DNA of 64,000 nucleotides, from NCBI GenBank assembly GCA_011316305.1, contig SAUG01000002.1, positions 1 through 64,000 on the forward strand. The letters run 5' to 3'. Below, piece after piece: positions 47,101-57,834 of the stretch. The position numbers were made by a program, and so were the translations under genes. Numbering within the stretch: position 1 is the first letter of the stretch; each line of letters opens with the position of its first letter. This DNA is from Rusavskia elegans. Lineage: Eukaryota > Ascomycota > Lecanoromycetes > Teloschistales > Teloschistaceae. Under the pieces are notes generated by a model. It had not been told where the DNA came from and made no database searches. It saw only the letters and a list, made by a program, of their open reading frames with translations.

Positions 47101-47471
47101 CTTACTGCAAAATGAATATGCTGCTGCATCTCGCTGGCAGTATCATCGTGGCCTTTGCCGATACTATTAAGCCAATCAGCTGGGATCATTGAACAATTGC
47201 CGTGCCTGACCTTGCTTGCCTTTTCTCAAAATCCTTGTGGCACGCCCTTCGTGCCTTCCCCGGGTGAGGTTTGGAATAGTTTAAGGACTTTGCGGTCCAG
47301 ATTGTCACGTCAAGCATTGTCACAAAGTAAATTCTGGAAATGAGAAAGAAAAATTCGACAGGACTGAACCTATCAATAATACCCATAATGGGACCAAAAA
47401 CACTCTTCTCTTCCCCACATATTTCCTCCTATTCATAATTCTCCCCATCTCCAGTTACTGTCTTGTCTTCG

Positions 47472-47702
47472 TTACCCGCCCACCCCTACGCGGCCGATTC
47501 CGCAGATCCATCTGCTTAACCGCCACCAGCGACTTTGCAGCAGTGCCATTTTGACAATCGGGTGGTGACGCTGGAACCAGAGATAGATGCATGCAGCGTA
47601 CAAAAGGACGGTGTAGACAACAATGAAGGCAAGGAGAGAAACGCCATAACCATCCAAGTTTGTGGCTCCAAGGTTGAAGCCTCCGGGGTTGGCGTATACC
47701 AT
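47472..47702 (-). pseudogene. Solo N-terminal exon of a multi-pass membrane protein
   Basis: From ATG 47702 the frame reads MVYANPGGFNLGATNLDGYG, then a predicted membrane helix (VSLLAFIVVYTVLLYAACIY), then LWFQRHHPIVKM. This resembles the start of fungal seven-helix integral membrane proteins of the G-protein-signalling type, though I cannot name the gene. After HHPIVKM the likeness ends abruptly, and 24 unrelated residues follow before a stop at 47472. No further helices are found in any nearby frame. This is probably a truncated copy. The sequence at the break (47504-47530) has a near-copy at 48545-48570. Confidence 0.5.
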
Positions 47703-50481
47703 GCTTACGAGGATGATAGTAACCTCACTGGATGAGGTTTGAAAAGTCCCGTTGAGGACAGTAACATGGGTGCTGCTACAAGCGATCCGATTGCTCGATT
47801 TGAGCCTTTATCATTGCCGTTGCTTCGGTCGACCGGACCGAAATGCTGTAAAGACGGACAATGCCCGCAAGGCGTCACGAGTCCATCGAGGACAGGCAGG
47901 ATCTCGGGAGTCGCAGTGTTGAATGACGGTGAAGAGTCATGAGAAGATGGATCTGATCCAGGGTCTCCTGAACGACGTTCGTGAGGGAGAGAAGGGAGGG
48001 AGGGAGGTTCGAACAATGGTCAAGAGGGCAGGTGTTTGGGGTAGTTCTGGCACGCGAGCCAGGGGTTTTGATGAGGTGTTTGAGGAAGTGATACGGACGG
48101 CTGCAGTCCTGGATGTTGCTGTCCTCGTGCAGACATACTGCTGACTGCCCCGGCTTCCATGCTGGATCGTGGTGTCCATTCGACTTGGTCCACTTCATCT
48201 TTGCTGCGCATGCTCCGAACGTCTGCCGCTTTTGCCCATTCCATGAGAACGGTGGGTACTCCTAATGTTTTCCTTCGTATTGACTCGACCGTATGGATGT
48301 CGTTTTGGGACATTCTGGACACCGGCGATCCGCATCAGAGCTATTGTCTTGGTGAGGCTCTTCAGCACCAGGCCTCTGCGTTGATGCAGGCAACGAAGAC
48401 GGAGCAACCAGTACCTGGCTCGTTGCCAGTCCTCAGATTTCCCCCCCGGGAGCTTCACCTTGTCTCTGGCAGCCTTGACCTTCTTTTTCGTGGTCGCAGC
48501 TAGGCGGTCGACGTTTAGAGCGCCATTGCTGCTGTTGGTGGTGTTCCATCTGCTTAATCGCCATGAGCGATTTCGAACCATTCCCAAGGAGGGAGAAGAT
48601 AAAATTTCAAATCGGCTCACCGATTGCTCCTCCATTAACTCAAGTACCAGAAATAGAAGAAGAGTCCTTTGTCTGAGAAGCAGGCTGGCTAGATGGCTGG
48701 ACGTGTGTATGAGGCTTGACGTCCGGGATGCTGCTCCTTTGTGGTGAGTAGCCAACGAGCGTCCAGGCTTGGCGAGCAGTTCTAATGACTGGCACAAGAT
48801 TCTGACTGGTATATTCAGACAGAAACAGAGAACGAAGGTAAGGTCATCCCATGTCTGACAGAAGTCAAGCAACCGCAGCATCAGTGGTCGGGCACGCCGA
48901 AGGTATAGAGAAGCGAGTCGAATGTATCACCACCATAGAGATTCCCAGAGCCACTTGACGATGGATGTTGATTGAAACCATGGTCGAATTCTTTGAGCTG
49001 CTCTGTGAAGCATCCACACGGCCACGTCGACAGTGAGCCCAACATGCCTGAATCTCGTTCAAGGGTTACTCTTCCCAAATGTCGCTCAGAGCTTCTCATA
49101 ACAGTAGCGGAAGCAGAGTGGAAATGTCACCATAGTCGCGGCTGACAAGGATTTGCCAACCAGAGAAGCTTCAGCCACATCAAAATATGCCCCAGGGGAT
49201 TGGATTCAACGTAGACCGAACTAGACGTGCCTTGGCCGATCTTCTTCTGTGGGTGCGTTGTGGAGTCGTGGGGTATGAAGGAGCAGCTCCAGGGAGTCCT
49301 ATCTCGAAGGCTGATAAACGATTGAGAGGCGGCAGTGGACATGAGGCATTGCGGCCCTATGTGTTGATGGGGTCTACATCGAGAGACGGAGGATTTCGAT
49401 CATCCGTCGAGACAAGGAGGCCGTTCATTGAGGCAACGGACGAAGTGCTCTTTGATGATTGAAAGAATCTTGCGGTCTTGGACGACGGTCGATTCGAGGG
49501 GATTGCAGACTTTGTCAAACTGGATCTGGGAGCCCTAGTCGTGCTCGAAGTAGGGGTTGCTACTCATGGGAAAATGGCCGGACACTGAGGTGCCGCCTAC
49601 AACCACGATCTTGAGGAATGGAACACAATAAGCTTTAGATTCGGTGCGGGCAGGGGCTCGGTCTCACCAGTGAGGGAGCTCGAGGCATTTGACATAACCA
49701 AAGCAGAGTTCCTGCCGGCTGGGCATTGGCCGTTCCTCAGCAAGCTCTCGTTCTCTGCCATGATCTTGTCTACAAGCCTTTGAAAACAACTCCAAATGAC
49801 CGGAGAAGCCTCAGTCGACGGACTCCACACGAATTTGTCTGGCCAAAGACCTTTGACCAGGTCAGTGGCCTTTGGCGAGCCCGGGTCCCCATAGGGGAGA
49901 AAGGAAAGGGAAGCCGCTGTCTGTGCTCGATGGCAGAGGGTACTGATCCGCACGACTGTATGATCTGCACCGACCGTTGAAGAATAGGGGGACTGGAGGT
50001 ACAGTGACCTGGTCCCGGTCACATGTATGCAGCGCCCAAGCCAGCGGAGAGGACGTAGGAGTACGAGTCTTAGGAATGGACATGTTGAAAGCTTCTTGCT
50101 CTTTAAGACGCAACTCTAGCTCTTTCCTTCTCCCGCTTCTCTTGCTCGCGCTTTTCTTTGGCTTCTTTGACCCGGGGGCCTATCTTCGAGGTTCGCGAGC
50201 AGTTGTCCCCAACGTAGAGCTTGTCCAATCTGCAGCAGCTCCTCCATGGCGCGACGCATGTCGCCATCCATTGTCATTTTCTGATTGGTGACGGGCTGAG
50301 AAACTGCAGGAGCCGCAGTTGAGGTGGAGACTGCGAGGATTGTGTCGAGTATTGAGAGTGTACCGAATTGCTACGGCCACCAACGTTGGGTGAGGTCAAA
50401 GTGGGTATTGAACCCAACAGTGACATATGCGTCTTCTATCTCAACAATAAGTATTCCTCCGAGGTAAGAAGCCGTAGCCAT
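47703..50481. other. 2.8 kb, no gene assigned
   Basis: Several long frames overlap on opposite strands. A 72-codon frame from ATG 49099 (minus, ending GVPDH) and a frame at 49597-50022 (minus, no ATG) look partly coding but cannot be assigned or spliced. No domain was recognised. Confidence 0.4.
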
Positions 50482-51310
50482 CTATGATGGAACAGGGGTC
50501 AAAGGGGGTATTGAACCCCACAATGACATGTGCGGTCTTCTTTCCAAAGATCCGTGATGTTCAGGAAATTGGAGCCGGGGGGGATGCATAGAATTGGAAT
50601 CTTGTGCAGGATACGAGGCGTTGTCGTGGTTAGATGCTGGACGCTCGTCACCCGGCTCATACTTGGAGGCATAAGGTGGGTTGCTGGAGTACGGTCTCGC
50701 AGCTTTTGCGTATGGAGAGGGCTTTCCTTGACCGTTTGGCCCTTCCATCGTTGTACTCCCGGTTACGGTCCTCGTCGACCAGCGTAGGCTTCATTCGCTC
50801 ACCGTCATGCGACGGATGCATGCCTTGACCTATGGAGCTGGAGGCATTGTCGTGGTTGGATGCTGGACGCTCGTCACCCGATTCATATTTGGAGGCATAA
50901 GGTGGGTTGCTGGGGTACGGTGTCGTAGCTTTGGCGTATGGAGAGGGCTTTTCTTGACCGTTTGGCCCTTCGTTGTAGTCTTGATTACGGTCCTCGTCAT
51001 TGAACAGAGGCTCCATTCGCCCACCATCATGCGAGGGATGCATGCCTTGACCCATGGGCGGCGGTTCAGGATACTCTGGACCGTGGTCTGGACCGTAACG
51101 AGAATAGCTTGGAGGTCCATTACGACCCATCGGCTGTGGATAGCCACCGTTCTTGGACTGCAAGGGAATCGGTACTTTGGTATTCGTTGGCTTCTGCCAT
51201 GTGTTCCGTACGGTGTAGCCTTTACACACAAAACCACCGCGGAGGCAATTGCCCAGGCTCCTTACCTGATTAATCGGGTACGGTGTTGAGCTTGTGCTCT
51301 TTGAACCACT
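50482..51310 (-). pseudogene. Zn2Cys6-protein fragment with internal duplication and frameshift
   Basis: On the minus strand, NCLRGGFVCKGYTVRNTW (near 51180-51255) matches the second half of a fungal Zn2Cys6 binuclear cluster and the adjoining linker. A Pro/Gly/Tyr-rich tail follows, as in such transcription factors. The first half of the cluster (CxxCRxRKxKC) is absent; what precedes it is repeat DNA. The tail contains a unit of about 235 bp in two tandem copies (MHPSHDG, DEDRN, GPNGQ, PYAKA, NPPYASKYE in each). The second copy carries a 4-bp insertion near 50745 relative to the first, which throws it out of frame. The sequence resumes in another frame and ends at 50482. A functional DNA-binding protein is not expected. 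Confidence 0.6.
50590..51070. repeat. Two tandem copies of a roughly 235-bp unit
   Basis: The copies run roughly from 50590 to 50830 and from 50831 to 51070. They share long near-identical blocks such as GGACGCTCGTCACCC, GAGGCATAAGGTGGG and GACGGTCCTCGTC-type segments. They differ by a 4-bp indel and scattered substitutions. Confidence 0.75.
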
Positions 51311-51514
51311 TTTGAGTGATTGTTGACCGCTTGGAACGTTGTGCGCCCGTCCCAACTGCATATGGTGAGCGTTCGCAGGTTTGTCAGAGACAGGAGGAAT
51401 TTCATACCTCTTTGTCAGGCACCTCGGTCGTGCCCATCTCGTCCTTATACGCTCCGTAGTGCTGGACCTTCTCACAGGCGTCTTTAACTTTGGTGAGGCC
51501 CGAGGTCGCTCTGA

Positions 51515-52254
51515 GGAGCCCTTGAGGAAGTGTCCTAGAGAGCCCGGATGGGGTCTCGTCCTTGGACTCTTCCTTTCCCAGGCGTTCTTGACTTTGGCGA
51601 GGCCCAGGCGACCTGTACGCATCATGAGCAGCAGTGGCGGCATTCTTGCGTTTTTCACCAGATGCGATCTTGGCGAGATAACGATGGTAATCTCCCTTCC
51701 TGCGAATTCATTGATCAGTCAAACCTGGGCTTTTGGTAAGGGACACCTTGAAGTATATGACGTACATCTTGTGGTAGAAAACTTTGGATTCTCTTGACTC
51801 GGCCTTGGGGATGAGGGAATCATCCAACACATCGGGCACGTCTTGGCAGAGTTTCTCGAGTTCGGTCTCGATTTTCTGACGGTACTCGCGGATGGTACCG
51901 ACATGCTTATCCGAACCCTTCGACTCCTCTTTCTGCTCGATGGCCGAAATGATGCAAGAGCCCTTGAGGAGGAGTCCTAGAGAGCCCAATTGGGGTCTCG
52001 TCCTTGGACCCTCCTCGTGCTCAGTCTCCTGCCCGTTTCGTACTTGTACGCTCCGTAGTGCTGGATCTTTTCGCAGGCGTCTTTGACTTTGCTGGGGCCC
52101 AAGATCGCGGAGGAGCCCTTGACGAGGAGTCCTAGAGAGCACTACTGGGTCTCGTCCTTGGACTGTCCTCTTGTCCCGTCTCGGGAGCTCATTGCATCAC
52201 GGGAGCCCTTGAAGAGGGGTCCTAGAGAGCCCGATCGGGGTCTCGTCCTTGGAC
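51515..52254. repeat. Four copies of a 52-bp unit
   Basis: Units at 51515-51567, 51958-52009, 52113-52163 and 52203-52254. Each contains GAGCCCTTGA, GTCCTAGAGAGC and GGTCTCGTCCTTGGA in that order with few changes. A second block (CTCCGTAGTGCTGGA, CAGGCGTCTTT) accompanies the first copy (51455-51490) and another copy (52052-52085). The 14-3-3 segment sits between the first and second units. Confidence 0.85.
51612..51953 (-). pseudogene. Internal segment of a 14-3-3 protein gene, intron retained
   Basis: The minus strand encodes IISAIEQKEESKG, REYRQKIETELEKLC, LDDSLIPKAESRESKVFY and, after a 66-bp intron (51700-51765, phase 2), KGDYHRYLAKIASGEKRK and a few more residues. This corresponds to roughly residues 60-145 of eukaryotic 14-3-3. 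The Arg-Tyr pair of the phosphopeptide pocket (HRY) is present, but the Lys/Arg of the first helices and the C-terminal helices with LLRDNLTLW are missing. Both ends pass directly into the 52-bp repeat sequence. The intron shows it was copied as genomic DNA, not from mRNA. A functional 14-3-3 is not expected. Confidence 0.8.
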
Positions 52255-52962
52255 CATTCTCATGTAACCAGTTCAGTTCAGTTGTAAAGGCTTTGATATA
52301 AGCGAGACGGCAGCTTGAACATCCAAAACACCTTGAGAAGAGATGGTTCTGGCTAGCAATGGGTCACTACCAGTAACGTTAGTTGTGGTGCTCAGCTTTC
52401 CTTAGAATATGAGTGTCTGTGCTGCTCACTGGATTGCTTTGCTGACAGACTGGCGAAGGCTTCGTCTGCAGCGGCCTCGTTGAAATAGGTAGCATTCCCA
52501 GTCTTTGCTCTTGTTGGACGTGGGAGGACTTTGGATCCAGGGCCTTTCAATGTTATTTTTGACGTGCCTGCCTGCCATTGCTATGTGAATTTAAGAGAAG
52601 ATCACCAAAAACGATACACCTGTAAACGTTCGAGTTGTAAGATTAAGATTCTGAAGCCAATTTTGGTGGCATGGGACCCGACCAGGCTCAATGATTTGCT
52701 GAGCATGACGTCCATCATGACTTATCCTTGGGAAGGTAACACAGCTGCCGACGGGGATGCCCCTGACTGGGCCGATTGCATAGACGACGAAGCCGATCTC
52801 ACCTCAGCAGAACCTGAGGGTTCTCCATAAAAGTTGGGGCGTCCTCCTAGGGTGTAAGGAGATAGTTTCTGGATGATGGACTTGTAAGCCGAATTGAGAT
52901 CACCAAACACGATCTTTGGAGGTGTGGTCAACTGGTTACTTTTGGAGCGAGACCGCTTGAAC

Positions 52963-53253
52963 ATGTTGGTCATTGAGGATATGATTAATGTGGGATCCAG
53001 ACTCATAGCTACCCCGTGCGAGCAAATGCTGGCTCGGAAGCCTGCTTCGGAATTAGAAGAGCTGCTTCAAGGCGTTTTCCCTTTGGTTGCTTACATGAAG
53101 CATCACAATCTCCCATTTCCGAGAGTATACTACAATAGCCCAGCACAAGATGACCCCAAGGGGTCAGCTCACCGCTTAGAATCTATGAAAAGATTCCATC
53201 CTCGCGGTGTGTTTGTGGGAGGGAACCCATTTGAGATCACTTCGTATTGGTGA
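52963..53253 (+). CDS. Hypothetical protein, possibly partial
   Basis: A 96-codon frame from ATG 52963, open further upstream to 52894 without ATG. It reads plausibly (ELEELLQGVFPLVAYMKHHN) but has no recognised domain. It ends 13 bp before the convergent gene at 53267. An earlier frame at 52531-52830 may be an upstream exon, but no splice pair joins them clearly. Unknown function; low confidence. Confidence 0.3.
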   Translation: MLVIEDMINVGSRLIATPCEQMLARKPASELEELLQGVFPLVAYMKHHNLPFPRVYYNSPAQDDPKGSAHRLESMKRFHPRGVFVGGNPFEITSYW

Positions 53254-53266
53254 TCCGGAAATTTCT

Positions 53267-54022
53267 TTATTCCCAGATTCTAGGATCGAGATTAGAGTCA
53301 CGCAGTGGAGTCTGTACGTAAAATCGTGACATACATTTGGGTCGTAACACGGAGCGTAACGATTCCTTGACCTTCGTGGCCGAGATGGAGTTGAAGAACC
53401 GCTGCCACCAGAAATCCAAAAGTCAGTTATTGCTTTCTATGATGGATGTAGAGCCAAACTTACCTTTTTTGGCTTTCGTGATGCCTTCGGATCAGCTGAA
53501 TTGACGCCAGTGGATGGGATTGATTGCGATGCTGCCGTAATGGCCGATTCAGGAGAGGCCGGGTCAGGAGAGGCCGGGTCAGGAGAAGCCGGGTCACCGT
53601 TCTGAGGTGTCTTGGCAGCAGTGTCATCAGGCTCCAATTTGTTCTGCTGATAGAGATCGTGCATAGTGGTTTTGCGACGACGCTTCTTAGCAGCAAGATC
53701 AGCTGCAAGTCCAGGCACTGCAGGCAGGTTTTCTTCTTCGAGAATAATATTTGCATCCTCTTCAGTGAGGGCATCGGGGTCTGGGCTACAGTGTTGCAGT
53801 TAGCGAGATGTGCAAAATTTCAGGTCGGAGTGTATACCTTGGTGTTCTTCGAGGAGTGCTTAGTTCGGACTCGTCAGTGAAATGTTCTTCCTCTTCTGCA
53901 TTTGAGGTAGGACGGTTGTTTCTGTGTTTAGGGTGTAAATGGTGAGATTTCAGATAACAGTAGGGATTATATTCGTCTAGTTCTTTCTCTGCTGGCAGAC
54001 GTTTCGATTTCGACGACGACAT
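53267..54022 (-). CDS. Hypothetical basic, disordered protein (213 aa)
   Basis: Exons are 53838-54022, 53464-53785 and 53267-53401, with introns of 52 and 62 bp. Phases agree and the first intron has a clear GCTAAC branch site. The protein begins MSSSKSKRLPAEKEL. It has an acidic patch (EEEEHFTDESE), a basic patch likely to act as a nuclear localisation signal (AKKRRRKTT), three DPASP repeats from a 15-bp tandem DNA repeat (about 53547-53595), and a C-terminal segment ending DPRIWE. No domain is recognised. It looks intact. Nuclear function is inferred only from the basic stretch. Confidence 0.55.
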
Positions 54023-54425
54023 GGTAATATGATGAGTATGGAGTCAGATACGGTATCGAAAAGGTCTATGAACAAGATTGGACAAGGAGGATAGGTGAGC
54101 TGTTCTGAGCCGTATTGTGTGCAAGTGATCGTGAGGCAGCAAAGGGTGAAACAGGGACTTTTTGGCTGCCAGCAATGTTGACTGTTCAATAGGCAATTTG
54201 GTAAGCATTAAGCCAATCAGGCTTCGTTCCTCTATCTCCTCCCGACACGTTGGGCTAATAGCCGGTCTCCGGCTGCTCTTTGCGTTTCTTTGATGCTTCA
54301 TTCACTATCAACATACCCTTCGACCGCATACACCAAGCAGAAACATCTTTGCAGCCCTCGAATACTCCCAACACAAGGTGACAGCTTCCTTTGGAGCCAT
54401 ATTGAGCTCTACTGACTGTCCCAAG

Positions 54426-54605
54426 ATGCCATCAAACGCTGGAGAAGGAAATACCAACCCCCCGGTGCCGCCGCCGCCCCCAAAGCCAGTCGTAAGTTTG
54501 TGGTCCATCCAATCGAGCCTGCAATACTAAAAAGGCCAATAGCTCCAACCGCAGACTCAAGGTCTGCCAGAGTTGGACCTCGAGGAGGATAAGCTCACCC
54601 TATGA
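54426..54605 (+). CDS. Short proline-rich protein, probably a truncated N-terminus
   Basis: Exon 54426-54491 encodes a 22-residue start with the run PPVPPPPPKP and ends at a GTAAGT donor. The acceptor at 54542 joins it in phase 0 to LQPQTQGLPELDLEEDKLTL and a stop at 54603. The last codons lie in the left arm of the fold-back repeat at 54564-54631, so the natural 3' part may have been replaced by an inverted copy of its own sequence. It could be a real 42-aa peptide but is more likely a truncated gene start. Confidence 0.4.
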
Positions 54606-54631
54606 GCTTATCCTTCTCGAGGTCGTGGCAG
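54564..54631. repeat. Fold-back inverted repeat
   Basis: The left arm GACCTCGAGGAGGATAAGCT.. (54576-54597) and right arm (54603-54624) are complementary over 22 bp with one mismatch, with a 5-bp loop. Outer CTGCCA/TGGCAG (54564-54569 and 54626-54631) extends the pairing. Confidence 0.9.
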
Positions 54632-55628
54632 GCTGGAGATGGGCCTACGATGTTGTTGTGGGGAGATAAAGCTGTTTAACACAGCAGGAGATGGCTCGAT
54701 AAAGCGGAGGACAGGCGGTCAGCTTAGACGTTAAACGATGTTCTGAACAACACGAATCTGGTATTTGGACTCTCTTGCCTTACATAGTGTGCATCCGATA
54801 GCTCAATCGCCAGCCAGAAGGAGTACTTTACCACTTTGTAAGACAGAGGCCTTTTTTACAATCACACAACTATTACCAAGCTGATGTGAAGCCTTGATTG
54901 TTCAACAACGGGTGGCAAACGGCACTCTTTGGTCCAGTCATGCACGAACCCCTTTCTGTGCACGTGAAACCCCAGCCATCTCCCTTGTGATTGCCGACAT
55001 TCCAGCGGCACTTTCCCCTTTCAAGGTATTAAAAGACTTTCGTTGCTTGCCCGCAGAAGGTCGTAGGACATTAGAATTCTCCGGAAAGTGAATGGAAGTG
55101 CTTCATGACCGAGATAAGCCAGTAAACATCAACATTCCGTGAAGCACAACACCACAACACCTCTTCCAGCCCCTGATGCCAAACAGCATAGCACCTCTGC
55201 GAGTTTCTGAAGCAATGAGGACATGTGTGTGGCTGATAAAAGTTGACAATGCCCTTGGTCCTCTGTGTCCAGCTGCTGAGAACCCTTCCCCAGGGAAGAC
55301 AGTCGACCTATCGACTACCTAGCCCCATCCCATGCCTTGAACTATGGGTATCCGGCCGATATCCGGCCGATGCCATACCTTTCTTGGGAGTTGAATAGCT
55401 TGAGGCCGTTGATGCTGGCATTTTGACGCGCGGAAGAGGATCCAATTGAGTTCATGCTTTGTGTACATGTCCATTGTAAAGGCTGGGATTGCCGCCTGAG
55501 GCCCACTGAATCTGCTTACAAGAAGCAATTCCCAAATATACGGCTCTTTTTGCACCTTGAACTGTCTCATTGATACCCTACAGAGCCTCCGCAACTTCTC
55601 ATTGGAGTTTCTTCTAACTCAGGCCTAC
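54632..55628. other. No gene recognised
   Basis: About 1 kb with short frames only. The frame at 55319-55594 (minus) may include a downstream exon of the membrane segment at 55629-55805, but no in-phase splice pair was found. Confidence 0.4.
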
Positions 55629-55805
55629 CTTTTGTCCTGAAATGGCGTTCAATCTGGAAGAGCCCGAGGCCTACAACGGCGAACAAAACAATGATGTACC
55701 CCGGAAGCGATGTATCATCACCATCTCGAAGAATGCCAACAGTATAAGAGATTATGAAGACATAAGCAAGGACTGTAAGGGTATAACATGTTCCTGCGCT
55801 GCCGC
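55629..55805 (-). pseudogene. Isolated exon with two membrane helices
   Basis: Between an acceptor (CTTTCAG, exon starting at 55805) and a GTAGGC donor, the minus strand reads TCYTLTVLAYVFIISYTVG, a short loop RDGDDTSLPG, then YIIVLFAVVGLGLF and a basic tail IERHFRTK. Two hydrophobic helices joined by a polar loop are clear. No start exon or continuing exon could be linked in phase, so this is a gene piece or an incompletely modelled small membrane-protein gene. Family unknown. Confidence 0.3.
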
Positions 55806-56186
55806 CTGAAAGCTCACACGGATGCTTACATTACTATTCAGGTCGAAAACCGCCGCAAACTATGACAGTGAAGATGCATCTTCTCCCTCCCATACGACCA
55901 AGTGCTTATCGGGCGACGGACTGGAGGGAACGAAATAGGGTTCATGCAAAGAGGCACGATGCAAGTAACAGTTGAGATGCTACAGACCTAAAGACTGTCA
56001 GATCCTCTCGAAAGCACCTTGACATGGATGACGGCAAAATGGTTCTGAGGATATTGGGCGCGGGAGATTTTATGGGCACGGCTGGTTCGCATTCTATATA
56101 GCACGAACGAGCATGATGATGCGGCATAGTATCAGTTGTCATACAGTAAAAGACTGGTCCACGGCCAAACGGTGCATACTACTATT

Positions 56187-56738
56187 TCAGGACATTGAAA
56201 GAGAGGCTCGCCATCGTGAAGTGGTTGAAGCTAATTGAGCAGGTAGACTCCGTGTCCAGCTCGAATGCACCAGCGCCCTTTCTTTAACTCGCATACATGA
56301 CTGACTGACTGAATATCCTGTAAACCATACCCCAAAATCTTTATACATGGCAACTTGCCAAACTCGCTTCCCTTTCCCTCCTACTCGCAAGATGGAGATC
56401 ATGAGACTAGCCCTCGACTGCCGATGGAGGATGAAGGAGCGTTGGTAAATCGTTGCGATGATAGGACGTTTTGTTGTCATGGAGACTCGGGTATTCAGGT
56501 TTGGTAAGGGCTCTTGCCAGAGACAAGGGGGCGCGGAGAAGGAGCCATGTGGGATAGATTCGGATTGCTGAAGTCGGAAGGTGCTGGTCTCGGCACTGTG
56601 TGTCGGTCGTGGCTTCCGCAACACGTCACTCATCTCCACTGATGGGTATTCTTGCACCTGCTGATCCTGCTGAAGTATCCTTGCGTCATCACTGAGCGAT
56701 CTTACAAACTCTCTCCTGTCGTTGTTGCAATAATGCAT
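56187..56738 (-). CDS. Hypothetical protein, 183 codons
   Basis: ATG-started frame beginning MHYCNNDRREFVRSLSDD. The first 110 residues are hydrophilic and coding-like; the rest may be intronic, since a GTAGGA donor-like site lies after SLMISILR. No domain recognised and no supported neighbours. Confidence 0.3.
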   Translation of the reverse strand: MHYCNNDRREFVRSLSDDARILQQDQQVQEYPSVEMSDVLRKPRPTHSAETSTFRLQQSESIPHGSFSAPPCLWQEPLPNLNTRVSMTTKRPIIATIYQRSFILHRQSRASLMISILRVGGKGKRVWQVAMYKDFGVWFTGYSVSQSCMRVKERALVHSSWTRSLPAQLASTTSRWRASLSMS

Positions 56739-57516
56739 GACTCATTTTTTCCCGGATGAAATTACTTTAGGACGCTTGGTGAAACGCTGCTGAGATGGAT
56801 CGGTCATGCTTGCGATCAAAATTGCCGGTACTTCTTTTCAAACGGAGCCTCTGCTGCAGAGAGGTGTCGAATTTTCATTTCTCATGTGAAATTGTGCTGT
56901 CTGCCTTCAGGTCCTGGAAAGGGTTCGTCGCGGTTGGATGGTACTCCGGCTGTCCCCCATTGCACTGAGTCGACTTTTCATCTAAACTTTCTTCCCTCTT
57001 TTGTCTGCGAGGCAATTGAAGCTCTTCAAATTCGCCAAGATGTAGCAATAAAGTCTTCTTGTCCCAGTCTGTCTTTCCTCATGTTCCGTAACTGCATGTC
57101 GATTTTCCTCTTTTCTTGGTTTCTTACTACTCTGCGCCTCGCAGGTGGAGTCTTTGACGAGGGCACTGGAATTTAGAAAGACCATTCCGCAAGGTATTGT
57201 GCTGTTACACTGTAAGGATCTTCCCTCAAAGTGGGGAGCCTCACTGCGAAGCTAGGTACCACCATTGGCGATGACAAGACCAGACAACGATCTGTAACAC
57301 ACTGCCCTCTGATTTTTTCCTTGAGATCTTGCTCGTCTGATGTTCAGTGGACACCGCAAGCTTTGTCATCCTTTCTTCTCTTGCAAGCTCGCCCTTATTT
57401 TCCTATCGAGCAATTCCAATGTCTTGATGCAGAATTTTCTTGAGCGCTCTTCATTTTAACTCGCGTGCGTATGAAGCAGGAGCCATTTCCGATCATGATA
57501 AAGTATGGGTGACACC

Positions 57517-57834
57517 TTATTGTTGGATGATATCCAGGAACCAGTCTCCGCTAATACAATGTTCGGCATTAGGGGTTTGAGCTTCGTAGGATTGCAGAAC
57601 GGCATGAAGTAGGAGCTTCGAGTGCCCACTGTAGCGCTCAACATCGCCTGATTGTCAAAGATTGGTGGAGCAGGAGTATGGAATAACCGGATTGTACTCC
57701 ATCTGACTGATAAGGTAATATCGAAATCCGTTATGGAGCGCCGCGGTGTTTGGGTGAGCGTGCAAACCGGCCAGAGTGTAAGGGATCTCCCGAAGGTGGA
57801 TTCTCCGCCGCAGGGTTTCCGAGAGAGTCTCATG
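57517..57834 (-). CDS. C-terminal portion of an unidentified gene
   Basis: Two exons on the minus strand, 57708-57834 and 57517-57647, joined at a GTCAGA donor in phase 1. They encode 85 residues (HETLSETLRRRIHLREIPY.., NGFRYYLIS, DVERYSGHSKLLLHAVLQ.., GDWFLDIIQQ, stop). The exon starts at a CAGTAG acceptor, so coding sequence upstream is required, but none was found. The longer single frame over the same bases is a shadow with poor composition. Family not recognised; it may be another gene fragment. Confidence 0.35.

Noticed and set aside
48195..48881. 228-codon minus frame
   Set aside because: Low-complexity Leu/Arg/Ser composition, no ATG-supported start with domain, and overlapping frames on the other strand.
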